A stretch of DNA of 13,605 nt from Acidobacteriota bacterium. GTDB lineage: Bacteria; Acidobacteriota; Vicinamibacteria; Vicinamibacterales; JAKQTR01. Each line of letters starts with the position of its first letter. Position 1 is the first letter of the stretch. The notes under the pieces are model-generated. The model saw only the letters and a program-made list of their open reading frames with translations. It searched no databases and was not told the DNA's origin. Where the stretch lies: contig JAPKZP010000090.1 in NCBI GenBank assembly GCA_026393735.1, positions 1-13,605 on the forward strand, written 5' to 3'. Shown piece by piece: positions 1-6,141 of the stretch. The position numbers and the translations under genes are program-made.

Positions 1-396
1 AAACCGTTCGATCAATTCTTTCATGCGCACCGCGTCGGACTTGTAGTGGCCCTTGCAGTGGATGGGCGAGGCGCCGCCGGTCGTCTCGACGAGGACGTCG
101 GAGAAGATGATGTGCGTGTCGATGCCGACCGAGGCGATGTGCGCCATGTGAATCGAATGCTCGTACCGGCCGAACCACTGAGGCGTGAAGTGCACGACGT
201 TGGTTGGCGTCACCAGCACCTGCGTCGGCAGGATGTGGTTGCCCGTGCTGAAGCGGCTCGCACGGAACACCTCGCCCTGGGCGAATGGCCGTCCCTTGCT
301 CCAGAGGATCACGAGCACGATCACAGCGACGACCAGGACGACGCCGAGTCCGGAGGTGACGATCATCTCCCATCCTTTCGGTTCCACGATGTTCAT
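1..396 (-). CDS. Membrane-anchored PH-like domain protein (3' end beyond window)
   Basis: The first 132 codons are visible; the C-terminus lies outside the window. A short N-terminus is followed by one strongly hydrophobic segment (about residues 12-32, rich in V/L/I, ending in WSKGR), so the protein is probably anchored by a single helix with the rest on one face of the membrane. The soluble part, with short motifs such as GNHILPTQV, VVHFTP and GGASPIHCKGHYKSDA, has the alternating beta-strand look of bacterial PH-like domains (bPH type). That family call is from pattern memory and is moderate. The ATG at 396 has GAAGG 8 nt upstream. An in-frame ATG at 366 has a better AAGGA 7 nt upstream and starts just before the membrane segment, so the true start may be 366. 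It diverges from the lipoprotein gene at 506. No specific function can be assigned. Confidence 0.72.
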   Translation of the reverse strand, partial: MNIVEPKGWEMIVTSGLGVVLVVAVIVLVILWSKGRPFAQGEVFRASRFSTGNHILPTQVLVTPTNVVHFTPQWFGRYEHSIHMAHIASVGIDTHIIFSDVLVETTGGASPIHCKGHYKSDAVRMKELIERF

Positions 397-505
397 GTGC
401 GCTACCTTCGCTCCGCGGCCGAGGCGGTGTCAAGGCCGCAATTCCGTGATCTGCCTCTGAACTTCCGGCCGCCCCGCTTCGTCCAATTCCCACGGAGGGC
501 AGTGT

Positions 506-1423
506 ATGCGCAAGACGACCCCGGCAGCACTCATGCAGGCGGCCATCCTGGCCGCGTTCGCGGCGTCGGTCGCCGCGTGCGACATCACGGTGGGCGCGGC
601 GGAATACAGCGTGCGCGAGGAGAAGAAGTTCACCGTGACCGGCCCGGCGCAGGTGATGCTGACCACCTTCGACGGCTCGATCGAGGTGCGGGGCTGGGAC
701 CGCAGCGAGGTCCAGGTCACGGTCGAGAAACGCGGATCAGACCAGGCGGCCGTGGACAAGATCCAGGTGAAGACCTCCCAGGCCGGCAATTCGATCACGG
801 TCGACGTGCCCAAGCCGTCCCCGATGGTGACAACAGGCTTCCGGCGGTCGCCCGGCGCCAGCCTGGTGGTCTCGGTTCCGATCCAGACGACGGTCACGGC
901 ACGAAGCGGCGACGGCTCGATCAAGGTCCAGCGCGTGACCGGCAAGGTGGATCTCGATACCGAGGACGGCAGCGTGAGCGTCGATGAAGTGAAGGGCGAC
1001 CTCGTCGTCCGCACGGGCGACGGGTCGGTGCGCGTGCGAGAGGCTGACGGACGGGCGAAGATCTCGACGGGCGACGGCTCCATCGGACTCGACGGTGTGA
1101 TTCGCGGAGGGTTGCAGGTCGAGACACACGACGGATCGATTGAACTGACCGCGCGCAAGGGCAGTTCGATGGACTCCGAATGGAGCGTGACCACCGGCGA
1201 CGGCAGCATCCGGCTGGAACTCCCGGAAGGATTCAGCGCCGACGTCGATGCGTTGGCTGCCGACGGACACGTGGAGGTGGACAAACTGACGCACGACGTG
1301 TCGGCACCCGCGAATCGCGACGATCCTGACAGCCGGCACGCGGCGCGCGGTAAACTCGGCGCGGGCGGCAACCCGCTGCGGCTGCGATCCGGCAGCGGCT
1401 CGATTACGGTCAAGACCTGGTAG
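506..1423 (+). CDS. DUF4097-type beta-repeat lipoprotein
   Basis: 305 aa. The N-terminus has a basic start (MRK), a hydrophobic stretch and a lipobox V-A-A-C with the cysteine at residue 25, so it should be an exported, lipid-anchored envelope protein. The mature part is a string of about eight short strand-turn repeats built on (S/T)GDGS(I/V) or close variants (FDGSIEV, SGDGSIKV, EDGSVSV, TGDGSVRV, TGDGSIGL, HDGSIEL, TGDGSIRL, SGSGSITV), spaced roughly 18-22 residues. This is the signature of DUF4097 / putative adhesin-like beta-solenoid proteins, whose biochemical role is unknown. The ATG at 506 is set by GGAGGG 7 nt upstream. Its last 14 bp overlap the 3' end of the queC-like gene on the other strand, so transcription of the two genes runs head-on. 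One cysteine (the lipid site) is present. Confidence 0.85.
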   Translation: MRKTTPAALMQAAILAAFAASVAACDITVGAAEYSVREEKKFTVTGPAQVMLTTFDGSIEVRGWDRSEVQVTVEKRGSDQAAVDKIQVKTSQAGNSITVDVPKPSPMVTTGFRRSPGASLVVSVPIQTTVTARSGDGSIKVQRVTGKVDLDTEDGSVSVDEVKGDLVVRTGDGSVRVREADGRAKISTGDGSIGLDGVIRGGLQVETHDGSIELTARKGSSMDSEWSVTTGDGSIRLELPEGFSADVDALAADGHVEVDKLTHDVSAPANRDDPDSRHAARGKLGAGGNPLRLRSGSGSITVKTW

Positions 1424-2111
1424 TCGCGGACCCGCGCGGTGACGGCGCGCCGTAGGTCGTCGGGTCGGGTATGCCGGCTTCGACGAATGCGTCGCGCCGC
1501 TCGCGGCACTTGCTGCAGAGCCCGCAGTGGACGCCTCCGGCCGGGTTCATGCACGACATCGACCGCTCGAGCGGCACCCCCAGTTCGGCCCCGCGCTTCA
1601 CGACATCAGCCTTGTGCATCGACGCGAACGGCGCCACGACCTCGATCGCGTGACCGAGGCCGAGCGAAAGCGCACGGCCCATGGCCGCGAAGAACGCCGG
1701 CGTCGCATCCGGGAAGGGGTTGCCCGCCAGCGGGCCGATGGCAATACGGTGGATGCCGGCGGACGCGCACAGGACGGCGGCCTTCGACAGCAGGGTGATG
1801 TTCCGTCCCGCCAGGTACACGTCCTCGTCGGGCGTGTCGTAGGCCGGCGGCGTGCCTCGCACAGCCCAATGCGACGCAGGATACACGTCCGTCATGGTCA
1901 TGGTGAGGACGATCAGCGGAGAGACCTGGCCGCCGAATGCGGGCGTCGCGGCGAGTTGCGCAAGCGCGGCCCGCTCGGTGGATTCCCACGCGAGGCCGAC
2001 CGAGACGTAGATGGGCTGGACGGGCGACTCCTGCGCCAGGTGCGCGACGAGCACCACGCTGTCGAGGCCCCCCGAGCAGAGCACGGCGACGGTTTCAGCG
2101 GGCTTGGTCAT
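1410..2111 (-). CDS. queC: QueC-like 7-cyano-7-deazaguanine synthase (divergent subfamily)
   Basis: 233 aa. QueC uses ATP and ammonia to convert 7-carboxy-7-deazaguanine to preQ0, the precursor of queuosine. Seen here: the N-type ATP pyrophosphatase loop SGGLDS (residues 13-18), a central GRN..LL..AA block typical of ExsB/QueC, and a C-terminal zinc site C187, C196, C199, C202 (CGLCSKC). Length is normal for the family. Two stretches differ from E. coli QueC: the DYGQRH block after the P-loop is replaced by GLAWESTE, and the SGYPDCR block by AGNPFPDATP. It therefore belongs to a separate QueC-like branch, and assignment to preQ0 formation rests on the fold plus the adjacent queD. The ATG at 2111 has no Shine-Dalgarno and lies 7 nt after a -10-like TATTCT, so a leaderless mRNA is likely. 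Longer in-frame starts would run through queD and are rejected. Confidence 0.85.
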   Translation of the reverse strand: MTKPAETVAVLCSGGLDSVVLVAHLAQESPVQPIYVSVGLAWESTERAALAQLAATPAFGGQVSPLIVLTMTMTDVYPASHWAVRGTPPAYDTPDEDVYLAGRNITLLSKAAVLCASAGIHRIAIGPLAGNPFPDATPAFFAAMGRALSLGLGHAIEVVAPFASMHKADVVKRGAELGVPLERSMSCMNPAGGVHCGLCSKCRERRDAFVEAGIPDPTTYGAPSPRGSATTRS

Positions 2112-2117
2112 CGGCAG

Positions 2118-2124
2118 TAGAATA
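2118..2124. promoter_or_regulatory. Symmetric bidirectional -10 element between queC and queD
   Basis: Only 18 bp (2112-2129) separate the two divergent ATG codons. On the plus strand TAGAAT (2118-2123) is followed by 6 nt and the queD ATG. On the minus strand TATTCT (2124 to 2119) is followed by 7 nt and the queC ATG. Both fit TANNNT, and both spacings would place transcription +1 on the A of the start codon. Neither gene has a Shine-Dalgarno. The two -10 hexamers overlap almost completely, which suggests one shared, bidirectional promoter making two leaderless transcripts. No good -35 is seen on either strand. This is inferred from geometry, with no transcript data. Confidence 0.5.
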
Positions 2125-2129
2125 ACCTC

Positions 2130-2534
2130 ATGTACTCTGTGACCAAACGCATCGATTTCTGTTACGGACACCGGTTGCTCGACTACGACGGGATCTGCAA
2201 GCATCCGCATGGCCACAACGCCGTCGCCGAGATCGAAGTCCGAAGCGGGGAACTGGACCATCGCTGCATGGTCTGCGACTTCAGCGACATCAAGCGTCTC
2301 GTCAAGACGTGGATCGACGAACAGATCGACCACAAGATGATCCTGCGGCGCGACGACCCGCTCGTGAAACCGCTTCAGGCGTTGAACGAACCGCTCTTCC
2401 TCGTGGACGCGAACCCGACCGTCGAACACATCGCCAAGGTCATCTTCGACCACGCGAAGTCCCTGGGATTGCCCGTCGAAGCCGTGCGCGTCTGGGAAAC
2501 CCCGACGTCGTTTGCGACCTACGACGGCGAATAG
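2130..2534 (+). CDS. queD: 6-carboxytetrahydropterin synthase QueD
   Basis: 134 aa, close to the usual 120-140. QueD converts 7,8-dihydroneopterin triphosphate to 6-carboxytetrahydropterin, an early step toward preQ0/queuosine. Zinc-binding histidines are visible at H14 (YGHRL) and H27/H29 (HGHN). The catalytic cysteine is C23 in the C-x3-HGH arrangement that marks QueD rather than a eukaryotic-type PTPS. The conserved C-terminal glutamate is in VWETPTS. The start at 2130 is the only sensible one, giving the family's N-terminus directly (MYSVTKRIDF), but no ribosome-binding site precedes it; see the leaderless promoter at 2118-2124. The QueC-like gene is divergent from it, and the HAD phosphatase starts 14 nt after its stop, probably in the same transcript. 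QueE, the enzyme between QueD and QueC, is not in the window. Confidence 0.92.
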   Translation: MYSVTKRIDFCYGHRLLDYDGICKHPHGHNAVAEIEVRSGELDHRCMVCDFSDIKRLVKTWIDEQIDHKMILRRDDPLVKPLQALNEPLFLVDANPTVEHIAKVIFDHAKSLGLPVEAVRVWETPTSFATYDGE

Positions 2535-2548
2535 GGGATCTCGCGGCC

Positions 2549-3205
2549 GTGTTGCTCGTCTTCGACCTCGACGGTACCCTGGTGGACTCGATCCACGACC
2601 TGGCGGAAGCCGCATCGGACGTGTCCGAAGCCTACGGCGGACGCCGTCTCGATGACGAGGCCGTCGCACGCATGGTCGGCGACGGCGCCGCCGTGCTCGT
2701 TGAGCGGGTCATGGCGCGTGCCGGTCACGACCCGGCGCCGCCGGGGGCCCTGGCCCGCTTCCTCGAGTTCTACGACCGCCGCATGTTCGACAACACGCGG
2801 CCCTACCCCGGGATGCTCGACACGCTGCACGCCCTCGCCGACACGCACGTGCTGGCGCTGCTCACCAACAAGCCCGAGGAGTCCGCGCGCCGCATCCTCG
2901 CGCATACGGGGATCGACGGGTTCTTCCCGCACCAGGTGTTCGGTGATGGCGACCTGACCCGCAAGCCGTCCCCGGACGGGTTGCGCTGGATCATGGCGCG
3001 CAACGGCGCGTCGCCCGAGCGCACGCTTCTCATCGGCGACTCGGATGTCGATCTGCAGACCGCCCGTGCCACCGGCGTGCGCCTCTGCGTCGCCCGCTAC
3101 GGCTTCGGGTTCATCCGTGTCGATCCGGCGACGCTTCGAGACGACGACCTGCACATTGATCAGCCGTCCGACCTGGTCACGATCCTGAGTTCCTGGAGAC
3201 GCTGA
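2549..3205 (+). CDS. HAD-superfamily phosphatase (phosphoglycolate phosphatase-like)
   Basis: 218 aa. All four HAD motifs are present: motif I FDLDGT with nucleophile D6 and acid/base D8, motif II LLTNKP (T106), motif III lysine K139 in RKPSPDG, and motif IV IGDSDVD (D164, D168). A helical cap domain lies at about residues 17-85. This is the Gph/PGP class that removes phosphate from small metabolites, with phosphoglycolate the textbook substrate; the true substrate cannot be read from sequence. The start is GTG at 2549, with AGGGGA at 2533-2538 (overlapping the queD stop) 10 nt upstream. A TTG at 2552 is possible but more distant. The open frame continues back to 2309 inside queD in another frame; that extension is rejected because motif I must sit at the N-terminus. 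The 14-nt gap to queD implies an operon, possibly clearing a phosphorylated pterin or simply cotranscribed. Confidence 0.88.
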   Translation: MLLVFDLDGTLVDSIHDLAEAASDVSEAYGGRRLDDEAVARMVGDGAAVLVERVMARAGHDPAPPGALARFLEFYDRRMFDNTRPYPGMLDTLHALADTHVLALLTNKPEESARRILAHTGIDGFFPHQVFGDGDLTRKPSPDGLRWIMARNGASPERTLLIGDSDVDLQTARATGVRLCVARYGFGFIRVDPATLRDDDLHIDQPSDLVTILSSWRR

Positions 3206-3219
3206 CGTGGCTTTCGCCG

Positions 3220-3245
3220 CGCCGGCCGTGACCGCCGGCCGCGCG
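3220..3245 (+). terminator. GC-rich imperfect hairpin after the HAD gene (weak terminator candidate)
   Basis: Just after the HAD gene stop lies an imperfect inverted repeat, left arm GCGCCGGCC and right arm GGCCGCGC, around a short loop. No T-run follows, so it is not a canonical intrinsic terminator. The rest of 3206-3359 shows no gene or clear motif. Confidence 0.25.
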
Positions 3246-3359
3246 AGGAGACACGCCGGACCGAGTGTCAGGGCGTTGCGCACGGGTATCCTTGTAAGTG
3301 GGAAGCCGCTGGCTGGCACGGCCGGATCGAGGTGCCGTTCCTGCCGGCCGCAATCCGGA

Positions 3360-3365
3360 TAGCAT
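3360..3365 (+). promoter_or_regulatory. -10-like TAGCAT placed for a leaderless start
   Basis: TAGCAT fits TANNNT and is followed by exactly 6 nt and the ATG at 3372, the same geometry as upstream of queD. No strong Shine-Dalgarno precedes this ATG. No convincing -35 was found, so the call is tentative. Confidence 0.3.
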
Positions 3366-3371
3366 GGGCAC

Positions 3372-3800
3372 ATGCAGATCGACGTGACGGGCTGGACCGA
3401 GGAAGGCGCGTTCACCAGCCTGCTGATCGCAGCGCTCCAGGGTGTCGAGGCGGCGGAATTCGTGCGCGTCGAGGACGCACCGGCAAGCCGCGCCGACGCC
3501 GGATTCGCCTTCATCAGCAACGAGATCTACATTCGCTTCCGGACCGCGTTGCCGGCTGAGACCAGGCGGTTCACGCTCCCGTGGAAGACCCCCCGGGCCC
3601 GGCCGCTGATGACACTGGCTGGGCTCTCGCAACAGCTTTCGACCATTGACGGCATCGGCCCGCCGGACTACGAAGACGACGGCATGCTGCAGTACCTGCG
3701 GACGGAACGCGTCGTGGCGCCGTACCAGACCAAGGGCGTCAAGGTGGTCGAGATGGTGCGAATCTACGCGGTCGGGACGCTTCCGCGGCGCGAATCCTAA
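3372..3800 (+). CDS. Unrecognised small soluble protein
   Basis: 142 aa; I do not recognise the family. It has no signal peptide, no membrane segment and no cysteine. The composition is that of a folded cytosolic protein, with alternating beta-like and helical stretches (VKVVEMVRIYAV near the C-terminus looks like a beta-strand; MTLAGLSQQLSTI like a helix). The middle has proline/arginine-rich text (LPWKTPRARP). An acidic loop GPPDYEDDG lies at about residues 97-105. It is a credible gene: the codon pattern matches its neighbours, it fills the gap between two recognised plus-strand genes, and the overlapping frames give low-complexity arginine-rich translations. The ATG at 3372 lacks a good ribosome-binding site and may be leaderless. 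The PilT-like gene starts 60 nt downstream, so cotranscription is possible. Confidence 0.65.
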   Translation: MQIDVTGWTEEGAFTSLLIAALQGVEAAEFVRVEDAPASRADAGFAFISNEIYIRFRTALPAETRRFTLPWKTPRARPLMTLAGLSQQLSTIDGIGPPDYEDDGMLQYLRTERVVAPYQTKGVKVVEMVRIYAVGTLPRRES

Positions 3801-3860
3801 TGGTGACTTGCGTTTCGGCCGAAAGACCGGGGGAGAAGGCCGGCCGGGCCAGGAAAATAC

Positions 3861-5555
3861 GTGTCGCCGATTGAATCACTCATCGCCGCGGTCCTCCGAT
3901 CGAATGGAGACGGGCTCGTCATGCATGTGGGCGAGCGTCCGTACGTGTTGTCTCCATCGGGCCCCGCCAACCTCTCCGAACGTCCCCTGAGCGTCGATGC
4001 GATGAGCAGCGTTCTCGACGATCTCCTGTCGGCGGAAGATCGGCGGACGCTCTTGGACGTCGGCGCCGTCGAGCGGGAGATTCTGCTGCCGGAAGCTCCT
4101 GGCGACCGCTTCCTGCTGGTCGCGGCCAGAGGTGGCGACGACATCTGGATCGAGTTGCGCCGCCAGCGGGGCATGGCAACCGGGCACGTCCAGGCCCCGG
4201 CCCCGCCCGTGGATGCGCCGCCGGCCCAGGACCAGCCTTCGCACCGGCCGCGCATGGCGCCGAGCCACCCCCAGATTCCCCAGCCCGCCGCTCAGGACAT
4301 TGCGGCGCCGCCCGCGCCCGAGGCCGACCTGTCCACGTCCGCCACCGCCGGTCGTCGGACGCCGGCTGGACGCGATCCCCTGTCAGCCAACGTGCTGCCG
4401 CTCGCCCGCAGCCCGATTCGGACAGAAGGCCCGCGCAACACCGCCACGCCGTCGCCGAAGCATCTCGGGATTGGACGCCTGCTCCGCACGGCTTCCGCCC
4501 GCGGCGCGTCGTCGCTCTACCTGATTGCCGAGTCGCGGCCGTCGATCCGGATCGACGACGAAATCCTGCCGCTCGAGAGCGAGCAACCGCTCGGCACGGC
4601 GGAGGTCGAGGCGTTGATCCTCGAGATGGCGCCCAGTGGCAGCCGCGAGGCGCTCAGAGGCGGGTCGAGCGCCGAGTGGCTGTGCGATCTGCCCGACGTC
4701 GGGCGCGTCCGCTGTCTGAGCTTCCGGGATCAGCGCGGGCCGGGCGCGGTGTTCAGGCTGATCCCGACGCGCCTCATCTCGGCCGATCAGCTCGGGTTGT
4801 CGCGCGATATCCAGGCATTGTGCGGCGAGCGCGAAGGCCTGATCCTCGTGGCGGGACCGCGGCTGAGCGGAAAGTCGACGCTCATCTCGGCCTTCGTGGA
4901 CCTGATCAACCGGACGCGATCCGACTACCTGATCAGCCTCGAGACGGAGATCAAGTTCGTCCACGAGAATCGCAAGGCGATGGTGAGCCAGCGAGAGGTG
5001 CGAGGCGACCCCGACGTCATGCTGACCGGCGTGCGCGCGGCCCTGCGCGAGAACCCGGACGTCCTCGTCGTCGACGACCTGAAGACGCCGGATCTGGTCG
5101 GCCTCGCCCTCGATGCGGCGGACTCCGGCCACCTCGTGATTGGTTCGGTCACGGCGCACACGACCACGGCGGCGATCGCGCGGTTGATCGACACCTCGTC
5201 GTACGAGCGCCAGACACAGGTGGCGCTGGCGCTGTCGGAGGCGCTGCGCGGCGCCGTGGCGCAGGTGCTCCTGCGCAAGGCCGGCGGCGGCCGCGTGGCC
5301 GCCCGTGAGCTGCTGTTCAACACGCCGTCGGTGGCGGCGCTCATCGCCGAGGGCAAGATCGCCCAGCTGCCGCTCGCGATCGACTCCGGACGGAAGTACG
5401 GGATGGTGCCGATGAACGACGCCCTGCTGGCGTTCGTGCAGAGCGGCGCCATCGAAGCGCGCGAAGCCTACCGCAAAGCCTACGACCGCGTGGCCTTCCT
5501 CGAGCAACTGCGCCGAGAGGGCATCGACACCTCGTTTGTCGAACGCCTGGCCTGA
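3861..5555 (+). CDS. PilT/PilU-like pilus-retraction-type ATPase with duplicated N-domain
   Basis: 564 aa, against roughly 340-380 for ordinary PilT. Residues about 205-555 align with PilT: an N-domain ending GAVFRLIP (295-302), Walker A GPRLSGKST (332-340), an Asp-box region ETEIKFVHENRKAMVSQREV (361-380), Walker B region NPDVLVVDDLK (398-408), His box GHLVIGSVTAHT (423-434) and a C-terminal NTPSVAALIAEGK (487-499) matching the NLIREGK region of PilT. Two catalytic boxes are altered: PilT's VGEMRD is VDDLKT, so the catalytic Glu is Asp, and DPIEF is TEIKF. Residues 5-101 look like a second, degenerate PilT N-domain (GERPYV, a helix, then two strands). A Pro/Ala-rich linker (about 110-200) separates the halves. 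The GTG start at 3861 has AGGA 6 nt upstream. It may be an accessory or regulatory retraction ATPase of type IV pili; no pilus genes lie nearby. Confidence 0.85.
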   Translation: MSPIESLIAAVLRSNGDGLVMHVGERPYVLSPSGPANLSERPLSVDAMSSVLDDLLSAEDRRTLLDVGAVEREILLPEAPGDRFLLVAARGGDDIWIELRRQRGMATGHVQAPAPPVDAPPAQDQPSHRPRMAPSHPQIPQPAAQDIAAPPAPEADLSTSATAGRRTPAGRDPLSANVLPLARSPIRTEGPRNTATPSPKHLGIGRLLRTASARGASSLYLIAESRPSIRIDDEILPLESEQPLGTAEVEALILEMAPSGSREALRGGSSAEWLCDLPDVGRVRCLSFRDQRGPGAVFRLIPTRLISADQLGLSRDIQALCGEREGLILVAGPRLSGKSTLISAFVDLINRTRSDYLISLETEIKFVHENRKAMVSQREVRGDPDVMLTGVRAALRENPDVLVVDDLKTPDLVGLALDAADSGHLVIGSVTAHTTTAAIARLIDTSSYERQTQVALALSEALRGAVAQVLLRKAGGGRVAARELLFNTPSVAALIAEGKIAQLPLAIDSGRKYGMVPMNDALLAFVQSGAIEAREAYRKAYDRVAFLEQLRREGIDTSFVERLA

Positions 5556-5588
5556 TCCCCGTCAACCAGCTGAGTTGATCCTCTGTGA

Positions 5589-5671
5589 GGCACGTCGCCC
5601 GGGCTGCGTGCCAAGTCCGGAGTTCGCGTGGGTCGCCGTCAATTGCCGGTGTGGCGGAGGGCTTGAGCCCT
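5589..5671. terminator. Inverted repeats between convergent genes
   Basis: The 129-bp gap between the PilT-like gene and the convergent small gene holds two inverted repeats. One is GGCACG(TC)GCCC / GGGC(TG)CGTGCC at 5589-5612. The other is AGGGCT-TG-AGCCCT at 5658-5671. Either could fold in RNA from both strands, and the position suits bidirectional termination. Neither is followed by a T-run, so Rho-independent termination is not clear; they could instead be dispersed repeats. Confidence 0.3.
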
Positions 5672-5684
5672 GCGTGATCCGGGG

Positions 5685-6113
5685 CTAGAGCAGTTCCCCG
5701 ATGGCATCGACCAGCACGTCAAGGACGTGCTCGTCGGTAATCTCGTCGACCGGCAGGCCTTCGCCGATCACCTGATCATCGGACAGCACACGGCTGCCGC
5801 GCTCGCGGCCGATCTCCGCGATGATCTGCGGCAAGGGGCCGGTCGTATCGAGGCGGATCTCGACGTACGTGCGGCTCGATCGTTCGGATGTCATCCGGAC
5901 CGCGCCGCCCGGCGTGGTCACGCGATAGGGATAGCCCTCGGCGGACAGGCTTTGCGCCACCGCGGAGACCGTCGGGACGGCTACGTCCGGCAGGAACACC
6001 ATGTAGGCGCGCTCTGCCGCCGCCACCTGTTCCCGGCGCCCGGCGGCGACACGTTTCACGTCAGCAAGGCGCATCTGAACGCGGCGGCGGATCTGGGCAA
6101 TCTCGAGCGGCAT
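5685..6113 (-). CDS. Unrecognised small protein, last gene of the hom operon
   Basis: 142 aa; I cannot name the family. The N-terminus is a basic amphipathic helix (residues about 5-40, rich in R/K/A with QIRRRVQMRLADVKR) that could be helical or coiled-coil. It is followed by an alpha/beta-looking part with motifs AYMVFLPDVAVP, YPYRVTTPGG and TYVEIRLDTTGPLPQIIAEIG, then an acidic tail ending DAIGELL. No signal peptide, membrane helix or cysteine is present. The ATG at 6113 is preferred because GGAG lies 9 nt upstream; a TTG at 6122 is also in frame but abuts that GGAG with no spacing. It starts 28 nt after the CoA-transferase stop on the same strand, so it is probably cotranscribed. The plus-strand reading of this region gives only arginine-rich low-complexity text. 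Confidence 0.68.
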   Translation of the reverse strand: MPLEIAQIRRRVQMRLADVKRVAAGRREQVAAAERAYMVFLPDVAVPTVSAVAQSLSAEGYPYRVTTPGGAVRMTSERSSRTYVEIRLDTTGPLPQIIAEIGRERGSRVLSDDQVIGEGLPVDEITDEHVLDVLVDAIGELL

Positions 6114-6141
6114 GGTGTTCAACTCCGATCCGAGCGGCGAG

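Noticed and set aside
428..433. Exact TTGACA on the minus strand, possible -35 for the PH-like gene
   Set aside because: No acceptable -10 lies 16-18 bp downstream (CGAAGG/GAAGGT only); left as coincidence.
905..1420. Tandem repeat or CRISPR-like array in the lipoprotein gene
   Set aside because: The repeated GACGG(C/A)TC(G/C)AT-type words are coding degenerate GDGS(I/V) motifs at irregular spacing, without identical repeats or spacers.
430..1554. Minus-strand open frame (374 codons) opposite the DUF4097 gene
   Set aside because: Serine/arginine-rich, runs into the queC-like gene, and mirrors the GDGS repeats; no ribosome-binding site.
1410..2669. 419-codon version of the QueC-like protein
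   Set aside because: The extra N-terminus is antisense to queD and the HAD gene, while the P-loop lies where family members start, right after ATG 2111.
2519..3520. Minus-strand open frame opposite the HAD gene
   Set aside because: The four HAD motifs on the plus strand are decisive; the minus frame crosses an intergenic gap and has no motif.
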